DNA of 64,000 bases, taken from NCBI GenBank assembly GCA_964613805.1, contig CAZTJF010000017.1, positions 34,405 to 98,404 of the forward strand, written 5' to 3'. The notes under the pieces were generated by a model. It had not been told where the DNA came from, did no database searches, and worked only from the letters and a program-made list of their open reading frames with translations. Within the stretch, counting starts at the first letter, position 1. Every line of letters starts with the position of its first letter. A program made the position numbers and the translations under genes. Positions 58,349 through 64,000 of the stretch are shown in pieces. This stretch comes from XYD12-FULL-36-8 sp964613805. Lineage in GTDB: Bacteria; Bacteroidota; Ignavibacteria; Ignavibacteriales; Ignavibacteriaceae.

Positions 58349-58888
58349 ATGAGTAAAAAACTTTTTCAATTACTTGAAGGAAATGATCGAAGGTCAATTG
58401 GTAAAAGTAATGCTGTCGTTACTATGGTTTGTAAGAACGAAAAATTATTTGATGAATTATTTAATTCCCTCTACACTGATGACAAAGTAATCAGAATGCG
58501 AGCAGCCGATGCAATCCAGAAGATAGTTGAATTGAAGCCCCACACAATAAAAAAGTATAAATATGAAGTAATCAATGAAATTGCAAGGATTGACCAGCAG
58601 GAAGTCCGCTGGCACGTTGCACAGATTATTCCGCATTTAGGTTTAACTAAAGCAGAGACTCTGATTGCTTTCCAGATATTAAATGAATATTTGAATGATA
58701 AGAGTAAAATTGTAAAGACTTTTTCAATGCAAGCATTAGCTGACCTTACAGAAATTAACACAGCGTTGACAAAAAAAGTAATAAAAATAATCGAGCATCA
58801 AATGAAAGACGGAAGTCCGGCAATGGTCAGCAGAGGTAAAAAAATATTGAACAAACTTAAGTCGCATAAAACTTCTGCGAAAGGGTGA
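58349..58888 (+). CDS. HEAT-repeat-like helical protein
   Basis: 179 residues of helical repeats: VIRMRAADAIQKIVELKP, then RWHVAQIIPHLGLTKAE, then IVKTFSMQALADLTEIN and a basic C-terminal helix. The spacing is HEAT-like, as for the 13226-13888 protein. Such proteins usually bind other proteins; no catalytic motif. No signal peptide. The zinc-ribbon gene begins 4 nt later, so the two are probably cotranscribed. Confidence 0.7.
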   Translation: MSKKLFQLLEGNDRRSIGKSNAVVTMVCKNEKLFDELFNSLYTDDKVIRMRAADAIQKIVELKPHTIKKYKYEVINEIARIDQQEVRWHVAQIIPHLGLTKAETLIAFQILNEYLNDKSKIVKTFSMQALADLTEINTALTKKVIKIIEHQMKDGSPAMVSRGKKILNKLKSHKTSAKG

Positions 58889-58892
58889 TTTG

Positions 58893-59387
58893 ATGGATAG
58901 TGAGCTACTAATCTGTTCAAATTGTGAATCAGAAATAAAAACTGAAGATGAATATTGTTCGAATTGTGGTCTGGTCATCAAGGAGGATAAAAGATGTTAT
59001 TTGCACAAAGAGAGCGAAGCTGAAGGATTATGTTTAATTTGTTTGAAACTCTGTTGTAATAAATGCGGTTTGTTTATTAACAATGTTTACATCTGCGATG
59101 CACACAGTGATTATGAGATCATAGAAGGTATGGCAAGAATTTATGGTTCCAGCGATAATTTGGAGATGGACTATTTTAAAGAAATTCTGGAGAAAGAAGG
59201 ATTGCATCCTTTTCTTTATGCACGAAAGTCGAGTGCCATTTCGTTAGGTAATGTTGATTATTCATTATTTAGGGCTTCCGGAGAATATAATGGTCACTTG
59301 ATAAATGAAATTAAATTAATGATGCCGTTGAAAGAAGTTATCGAAGCAGAAAAGATTCTTCAACCTTTAATGGACGATTTTGATTAA
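58893..59387 (+). CDS. zinc-ribbon and B-box-like cysteine-rich protein with DUF2007-like tail
   Basis: 164 residues from ATG 58893 (TTG 58890 also in frame). The N-terminal zinc ribbon has CSNCESE and CSNCGLV. A second cluster, RCYLHKESEAEGLCLICLKLCCNKCG ending CDAH, resembles a B-box-type zinc-binding unit. The C-terminal 75 residues (YFKEILEKEGLHPFLYA, LMMPLKEVIEAEKIL) match the DUF2007 ligand-like fold. No signal peptide. Function unknown; probably a zinc-dependent adaptor partner of the HEAT protein next to it. Confidence 0.75.
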   Translation: MDSELLICSNCESEIKTEDEYCSNCGLVIKEDKRCYLHKESEAEGLCLICLKLCCNKCGLFINNVYICDAHSDYEIIEGMARIYGSSDNLEMDYFKEILEKEGLHPFLYARKSSAISLGNVDYSLFRASGEYNGHLINEIKLMMPLKEVIEAEKILQPLMDDFD

Positions 59388-59412
59388 CCTAATAAATATT
59401 AGTTGGTAAGAA

Positions 59413-59949
59413 ATGAAGTACAAAACTATTATTCTTATAAGCATGTTTTTCTCATCAATGCTTTCCTTTGGTCAAGAAATGAAAACTGAACCTAAAGCTG
59501 TAAATCATGTTGATCTTAAAAAATATGTCGGGCTTTGGTATGAGATTGCAAAAATTCCTAATCGTTTTCAAAAACACTGTAAACGAGGAACAACTGCACA
59601 GTATAGACTTTTGGATAATGGAAAAATCGAGGTAATCAATAGCTGTATTGATGAAAATGGGGAAAAAGATGAGGCAGAAGGAATTGCCAAAGTTGTTGAT
59701 GCAAATTCAAATGCAAAGTTGGAAGTTAGCTTTGTCAGCATTCTTGGAATTAACTTATTCTGGGGTGATTATTGGATCATTGGATTGGATAACAATTATG
59801 AATATGCGGTTATTGGAACCCCAACTAGAAAGTACGGATGGATTTTAAGCCGAACTCCAAAATTATCAGAAGAAAAACTTAACGGAGCATTTGAAATATT
59901 AAAGTCTCAAGGTTATAATACCAAACAATTTGAGATGACATTACAATAG
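59413..59949 (+). CDS. blc: bacterial lipocalin (Blc-like)
   Basis: 178 residues. Signal peptide to about LSFGQ without an obvious lipobox cysteine. The lipocalin signature follows: HVDLKKYVGLWYEIAKIPNRFQKHCKRGTTAQY (with GxWYE), then YWIIGLDNNYEYAVIGTPTRKYGWILSRTP. The fold is the 8-strand barrel that binds hydrophobic ligands; E. coli Blc binds fatty acids and lysophospholipids. The loss of the lipid anchor suggests a periplasmic or secreted protein. 26 nt after the zinc-ribbon gene. Confidence 0.92.
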   Translation: MKYKTIILISMFFSSMLSFGQEMKTEPKAVNHVDLKKYVGLWYEIAKIPNRFQKHCKRGTTAQYRLLDNGKIEVINSCIDENGEKDEAEGIAKVVDANSNAKLEVSFVSILGINLFWGDYWIIGLDNNYEYAVIGTPTRKYGWILSRTPKLSEEKLNGAFEILKSQGYNTKQFEMTLQ

Positions 59950-59986
59950 AATCTCATTTCTATTTATATCTGCAATATTCCTACCA

Positions 59987-60031
59987 TGTGAGTCATATCA
60001 CACAATATCAAAATATTTGTCCCTAATTTTG
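59987..60031 (+). promoter_or_regulatory. CRP-type site with -7 element in class-II-like spacing
   Basis: TGTGA-GTCATA-TCACA (59987-60002) is a perfect match to the TGTGA-N6-TCACA pattern of CRP-family regulators. TAATTTTG follows at 60024-60031, predicting a start near 60036-60038, about 41-44 nt from the dyad centre. No TTG is found at the -33 position, as expected for an activator-dependent promoter. It would control the secreted protein at 60100. Confidence 0.6.
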
Positions 60032-60099
60032 GTTAAAAGCAACTGATAGCAAGTAAGTAATTAATTCTCATATTTCAACCAAAATCTTTAGGAGTAGTT

Positions 60100-61269
60100 A
60101 TGTTCAATAGACAAACCGCATCAAAAATGCTGATCTTTTGTTCTGTTGCTGTGCTGGTATCAACAACGCTTGCAGTTGTTTCAAATCAATATGATAATTT
60201 TCAAGATGGAACGACACAAAGTTGGGGCAGTGGAAATCCAAATCCAAACCCTCCAACAAATATTTCTACCGGTGGTCCATCAGGTCTTAATGACAATTAT
60301 CTTTTAGCTACTTCTACCGGTTCACCAGGCGCGGGAGGTAAATTGGTATTGATTAATTCTACACAATGGACTGGTGATTATGTAACAGCAGGTGTTCAAT
60401 TTGTAAGTATGTATATCAAAAATTTTGGCGTCACAACTTTAAGTATGCGAATTGCACTTCAAGGACCTGGAGGTAATTTTTGGTCCGTAAATCCAATAAT
60501 TGTAGATCCAACTACTGAGTGGCAGCCAATCAGCTTCTCGGTTCAGCCGGCAAGTTTAACCGGAGGCGCAAATGTTAATTCTACTCTTAGCGGAGTGACA
60601 TCATTTAGAATTTTGCATAGTGTTGCCGGTGGATTTACGGGAGATAACATAGCAGCACAAATTGGGGTGGACAATATTACTGCAGCATCGCAACCCGTTC
60701 CGGTCGAGTTGGTAAACTTTTCGGTAAGCGTTTTAGGAAAGAGTGCAATGTTAGAATGGACAACCGCTACGGAAACAAACAACTATGGTTTCGAGATTGA
60801 AAGGACTTCATTTTCAAATAAACCTAATAAGGTTTGGGTGAAAATTGGATTTAGTCCGGGTGCAGGTAACAGTAGTTCGCCTAAGATGTATAATTTTATT
60901 GATAGTGAAAACAGATTGTCGGGTAAATATCTTTTCCGTCTCAAGCAGATTGATATTGATGGTTCATATAAATATTCAAATGAAGTCGAAGCAGAAATTC
61001 AACCCGGAGAATATACTTTGGAACAAAACTATCCCAATCCCTTCAATCCTTCCACAAAAATTAAATTCAACATCCCGATGACTGAAAAAGTTAAGATTGA
61101 AGTATTTAATGCTGTGGGAAATAAGGTTACCACATTATTGAATGGATTAAAGGAAGCAGGTTCTCATGAAGTTCAATTTGAAGCAGAGAATTTAGCGAGT
61201 GGAGTTTACTTTTATAAAATTTCTGTTGGAAATTTCATTCAGATTAAGAAAATGGTACTAATTAGATGA
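60100..61269 (+). CDS. secreted beta-sandwich protein with Fn3-like linker and T9SS sorting domain
   Basis: 389 residues. Signal peptide with a long n-region (MFNRQTASKMLIFCSVAVLVSTTLAV). An N-terminal jelly-roll-like domain (about 30-200, YDNFQDGTTQSW, WSVNPIIVDPTTEWQPISFSV) looks like a carbohydrate-binding or discoidin-like beta-sandwich; I cannot name it. The Fn3-like linker (PVELVNFSVSVLGKSAMLEWTTATETNNYGFEIER) and the sorting domain (QNYPNPFNPSTKI ... IQIKKMVLIR) follow. No heptamers are present. The upstream CRP-type site suggests nutrient- or oxygen-dependent control. It overlaps the convergent methyltransferase gene by 12 nt. Confidence 0.8.
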   Translation: MFNRQTASKMLIFCSVAVLVSTTLAVVSNQYDNFQDGTTQSWGSGNPNPNPPTNISTGGPSGLNDNYLLATSTGSPGAGGKLVLINSTQWTGDYVTAGVQFVSMYIKNFGVTTLSMRIALQGPGGNFWSVNPIIVDPTTEWQPISFSVQPASLTGGANVNSTLSGVTSFRILHSVAGGFTGDNIAAQIGVDNITAASQPVPVELVNFSVSVLGKSAMLEWTTATETNNYGFEIERTSFSNKPNKVWVKIGFSPGAGNSSSPKMYNFIDSENRLSGKYLFRLKQIDIDGSYKYSNEVEAEIQPGEYTLEQNYPNPFNPSTKIKFNIPMTEKVKIEVFNAVGNKVTTLLNGLKEAGSHEVQFEAENLASGVYFYKISVGNFIQIKKMVLIR

Positions 61270-62043
61270 CGGCAGCGCAGAAGTAATTTTTGTCAATTCA
61301 CTCAAAATTATGGCAGAGGCGCTTGCAACATTCAGCGACTCTGCCTTTCCTTTTTTAGGAACAGTTATTTTTTCATCTGCAAGCTGCAAGAGTTCATTCG
61401 TTGGACCATTTGCCTCATTTGAAAATACAATTATTGCTTTTTCACTCTTAGTATATTCATAAATGTTGGTTCCAGCAACATCAGCACATAAAAGTTTATA
61501 ACCATTTTTCTTGAATAAGGAAAGTATGTCAATTAAGTTAATGTCATGAATGATTTTTAAGTGAAAAACTGAACCAGCGCTTGCTCGAATTGTTTTAGGA
61601 TTATAAATGTTCGCACAATTTTCACTTAGTAACATTTCACTTATTCCAAACCAATCGGTATTACGCATTATAGTTCCAACATTCCCAGGATCGTTTATAT
61701 TTTCGAGACCTACGATTAAATTATTCCTAAAAGCTTTAAGTGTAAGTTCGGGTTTATTCTGAAAGACTCCAACGATTCCTTGCGAATTTACTGTAGCTTT
61801 TAATTTCTGAAAATCTTTCACTGAAATAATTTCAATTCGTTTAACGTTACGAGAAAATACATTAATCAGTTTACTGTTTTGTTCGAAGAAATCACTTGTA
61901 TAAAAAATTATTTCACAGAAATATTTACTTTCTATTGCCTCAACGATTAATTTTGTACCTTCCACAAGAAACTTGTTCTGATCATCCCGATAATTCTTTT
62001 TGAGAAGGGAAGAGTACATTTTCAGTTCAACTTTAGTAATCAT
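61258..62043 (-). CDS. SpoU/TrmH-family RNA 2'-O-methyltransferase
   Basis: 261 residues. An N-terminal substrate-binding domain (about 1-95) precedes the SPOUT domain. Motif 1 is GLENINDPGNVGTIMRNTDWFG, motif 2 is VFSNEANGPTNEL and motif 3 is KITVPKKGKAESLNVASASAIIL. It methylates ribose of tRNA or rRNA (RlmB/TrmH class); the target is not decidable. It overlaps the upstream DUF971 gene by 4 nt and the convergent secreted-protein gene by 12 nt at its 3' end. Confidence 0.92.
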   Translation of the reverse strand: MITKVELKMYSSLLKKNYRDDQNKFLVEGTKLIVEAIESKYFCEIIFYTSDFFEQNSKLINVFSRNVKRIEIISVKDFQKLKATVNSQGIVGVFQNKPELTLKAFRNNLIVGLENINDPGNVGTIMRNTDWFGISEMLLSENCANIYNPKTIRASAGSVFHLKIIHDINLIDILSLFKKNGYKLLCADVAGTNIYEYTKSEKAIIVFSNEANGPTNELLQLADEKITVPKKGKAESLNVASASAIILSELTKITSALPSSN

Positions 62044-62381
62044 AAAAGTGTATCATAATTTTGACTTTGACCAGTTGATTCATCTTCTGCCAGCTTTTGT
62101 AAATATTCCCACGAATAAATCCCTGTATTGTGTCCATCTTTCCAACTAATTTGAATTGCATAGCCGCCAACTATTTGAATTGTTTGGATTTTGTACATAT
62201 CAGGATTCAACATTGTCGGTTTTGGTGGCCGAAATGTTTTTAACAAGATGGTTTCACCTTTACAATTTGCACATGGACATTCATCGCGGAGGTATTTTAA
62301 TCCAAGTTTAGTTTCCGAATTATTATTCCACTTGATAAGCAAGTGAGTCTTATCAATTACTTTAATTTGAAGAGGTTTCAT
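62040..62381 (-). CDS. DUF971 (GBBH-like N-terminal) protein
   Basis: 113 residues. It carries LRDECPCANCKGE with three cysteines and a WKDGHNTGIYSWEYL end, typical of the DUF971/GBBH-like N domain, which is a zinc-binding unit in gamma-butyrobetaine hydroxylase relatives. Stand-alone bacterial forms have been linked to iron-sulfur protein maturation, but the role here is unknown. It is translationally coupled (4-nt overlap) to the RNA methyltransferase. Confidence 0.85.
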   Translation of the reverse strand: MKPLQIKVIDKTHLLIKWNNNSETKLGLKYLRDECPCANCKGETILLKTFRPPKPTMLNPDMYKIQTIQIVGGYAIQISWKDGHNTGIYSWEYLQKLAEDESTGQSQNYDTLL

Positions 62382-62533
62382 TCATTTTTCTATGCTTTTA
62401 AGAAAGCCATTAATTTCAGATGAAATTTAATGAAATTTTAAGATTCTAAGTGGATTTTTAGAACTATCGCTCGGATTTACGCCTCATTTTTTAGATTATT
62501 TTACTTAGCGGAATAATAATTATATTTTTGTGT

Positions 62534-63856
62534 ATGGATTTTGTAATGATTGAAGCCGTATTAGTTATCTTTTTAATTTTACTTGCTGGCGTTTTTTCAT
62601 CAGCAGATATTGCTATAGCATCATTCGGTGCCAATAAGATTGAGGATCTTAAAGAAAAAAACGATAAAGCTGCCGTTCTATTTGAATCAATTCAAAAAGA
62701 TCCCAATTCATTTTATGGTACTATACAAATATTGATTTATTTGTTTACAGTAACTTCTGCAGTTGTAGGATTTCATCTGTTCATGAGACTGTTTTATAAA
62801 TCATTCTACGGTGAAGCAATCCACTCATTAGATATTTATTCGGAATTATTAGCGGGAGTTTCTTCTGTGCTGCTAATTTCCTTCCTAATTATACTTTTTA
62901 GTTTTTTAATTCCCAAAGCTTTGGGTTTCAGATATTCAGAGAAGATAGGTCGAATATTTATTTCACCGCTTTTATTTTTATCCAATATTGTGAAATATCC
63001 TGTGAAATTCATAACGTGGTGTGGAAATATAATCCTCAAACCTTTTAATGAAGAAACAAATTTTTACCAAACAAAAATGTCTGAAGATGAAATTAGAGTG
63101 ATAATTTCCGAGAGTGTTAAAAGCGGCACATTAAACAAAACCGAACAAGAAATAATAGAAAATGTTTTTGAGTTTAATGATTTGCATGCCAACGAAGTAA
63201 TGATTCCAAGAACAGAAATGAGTGCTCTTGAAATGGTAAGTAATAAAACTGAGATCTTGAATATTATTATTAAAACTGGTCACTCACTTTTGCCTGTGTA
63301 TGAAGATTCACTTGATAATATTGTCGGAGTACTTCATACCAAGGATTATATAAAGTCTTTTTCTGAAAATTCACAAGTTGATATGAAGAATCTAATTCGA
63401 CCGGCTTACTTTGTTCCTGAAACAAAATTGATTTCGGAAATACTAAAGGAAATGCAAAAGCGCGGTGAACGGCTTGCAATAGTTACTGATGAGTATGGAG
63501 GAACTGAAGGTGTGATTACTATGGAAGATATACTTGAAGAAATTGTGGGCGATTTAGGTGATACATCTCAATCTGAAATAAAAGATTTCAGCTTATTACC
63601 CGATGGGAAGTATTATGTTTTGGGTGCGATGAACATTTCGGAATTCAATGAGGTTTTTAGCATTGATCTTCCAGAATCGGATGAATATAATACAATCGCT
63701 GGATTCATCTCGTTCAGTACAGGAAAAATATTAAATATTGGTGAATCATTCGAATACAATTCTTTAACGTTTGAGCTTATAAAGAAGATCAGACAAAAAA
63801 TGGTTCAGTTTAGGGTTTACTCTAATACAAACAATTTTTCTGTAAATCATAGCTGA
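62534..63856 (+). CDS. CNNM/CorC-HlyC-family membrane protein with CBS pair
   Basis: 440 residues from ATG 62534 (436 from ATG 62546). A DUF21 membrane domain (about four helices, 5-145), then two CBS domains (about 205-330, MIPRTEMSALEM, LPVYEDSLDNIVGVLHTKDYI and IVTDEYGGTEGVITMEDILEEIVGD), and a CorC_HlyC domain at the C-terminus. These proteins are associated with Mg2+/Co2+ efflux or homeostasis. TATTTTTG at 62523-62530 would place transcription start almost at the ATG, so the mRNA may be nearly leaderless or use 62546. tRNA-Thr follows. Confidence 0.9.
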   Translation: MDFVMIEAVLVIFLILLAGVFSSADIAIASFGANKIEDLKEKNDKAAVLFESIQKDPNSFYGTIQILIYLFTVTSAVVGFHLFMRLFYKSFYGEAIHSLDIYSELLAGVSSVLLISFLIILFSFLIPKALGFRYSEKIGRIFISPLLFLSNIVKYPVKFITWCGNIILKPFNEETNFYQTKMSEDEIRVIISESVKSGTLNKTEQEIIENVFEFNDLHANEVMIPRTEMSALEMVSNKTEILNIIIKTGHSLLPVYEDSLDNIVGVLHTKDYIKSFSENSQVDMKNLIRPAYFVPETKLISEILKEMQKRGERLAIVTDEYGGTEGVITMEDILEEIVGDLGDTSQSEIKDFSLLPDGKYYVLGAMNISEFNEVFSIDLPESDEYNTIAGFISFSTGKILNIGESFEYNSLTFELIKKIRQKMVQFRVYSNTNNFSVNHS

Positions 63857-63882
63857 AATGAGTTGATTTTATTGCTCATTTC
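63855..63882 (+). terminator. hairpin between the CorC-like gene and tRNA-Thr
   Basis: GAAATGAG (63855-63862) pairs perfectly with CTCATTTC (63875-63882) around a 12-nt T-rich loop, overlapping the TGA stop codon. There is no downstream T-run, so termination would be weak. The -33 element of the tRNA promoter starts directly after it. Confidence 0.35.
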
Positions 63883-63913
63883 TTGCTAACAAAACAAAAT
63901 AATATTAGTTTTG
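63883..63913 (+). promoter_or_regulatory. promoter of tRNA-Thr (TTG-N20-TAGTTTTG)
   Basis: TTG (63883-63885) and TAGTTTTG (63906-63913) are separated by exactly 20 nt, and the tRNA begins 13 nt later. This is a clean Bacteroidota-type promoter in front of a stable RNA gene. Confidence 0.75.
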
Positions 63914-63926
63914 GACGCTGATTTTT

Positions 63927-63999
63927 GCTGGCATAGCTCAATTGGTAGAGCAGCTGATTTGTAATCAGCAGGTTGCGGGTTCGAGTCCCATTGCCAGCT
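63927..63999 (+). tRNA. tRNA-Thr (anticodon TGT)
   Basis: 73 nt with a perfect cloverleaf: acceptor GCTGGCA/TGCCAGC, D-arm AGCTCAATTGGTAGAGC, anticodon stem GCTGA/TCAGC with loop TTTGTAA (anticodon TGT), and T-arm GCGGGTTCGAGTCCC. The discriminator is T. It runs to the window edge; any encoded CCA is not visible beyond one C. Confidence 0.95.
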
Positions 64000-64000
64000 C

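Overview
The window looks like a chromosomal segment of an Ignavibacteria-type organism (Bacteroidota/Chlorobi group). It is AT-rich. Eight proteins carry, or consist of, the type IX secretion C-terminal sorting domain with the hallmark QNYPNPFNP motif. Several genes have a Bacteroidota-type promoter (TTG, 20-21 nt, TAnnTTTG), and many genes lack a clear Shine-Dalgarno. This assignment is inferred from protein and promoter style, not from a marker-gene search. I see no insertion sequence, prophage or CRISPR array.

Layout. 0-9.4 kb: GGDEF tail, phosphopentomutase (deoB) with a small PIN-domain pair, the primary sigma factor, an NlpC/P60 lipoprotein, a CPx Zn/Cd ATPase and, convergent to it, the B12-dependent ribonucleotide reductase nrdJ. 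9.8-18.5 kb: an ABC exporter with a LolA-like protein, then a long minus-strand block (SPFH, HEAT, a membrane-protein remnant, CYTH, TerC, zinc ribbon, fabF, acetyltransferase, PAP2). 18.6-24.6 kb: a membrane hybrid kinase, an intergenic repeat island, small unknown genes, rocD and a YjbQ protein. 24.6-37.6 kb is the accessory heart: an S1/P1-like enzyme, a secreted GH13 enzyme, a hybrid kinase-AraC regulator, a broken ParE toxin with its intact antitoxin, an orphan sorting domain, a beta-helix protein and an M28 peptidase. 37.8-46.7 kb: an EamA-like transporter, a DUF4143 ATPase, an NAD-binding protein, typA, and a sulfur operon (Cys-rich MerR, SQR-like flavoprotein, DUF1641, single-Cys DsrC/TusE, DsrE). 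46.8-54.8 kb: three secreted T9SS cargo proteins (CotH, S1/P1-like, C39-like), a methyltransferase and two SGNH hydrolases. 54.9-64 kb: DUF1697, acyl-ACP desaturase, DEAD-box helicase, HEAT, zinc ribbon, lipocalin, another T9SS protein, an rRNA/tRNA methyltransferase, DUF971, a CorC/HlyC protein and tRNA-Thr(TGT).

The most unusual signal is a population of heptanucleotide-periodic repeats (CCAGTAT-, GGCAGTC-, GGAATCT- and GTGAAAG-like units). They lie in intergenic DNA and also in frame inside T9SS sorting-domain genes, at the same two positions of the domain in different genes. Palindromic intergenic repeats have likewise entered coding regions in frame: in the ATP-binding domain of the kinase at 28.8 kb, in a sorting domain at 50.1 kb, and apparently ahead of the signal peptide of the M28 peptidase. 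The sulfur operon and a class-II-like CRP/FNR site ahead of a secreted protein are the clearest functional leads.
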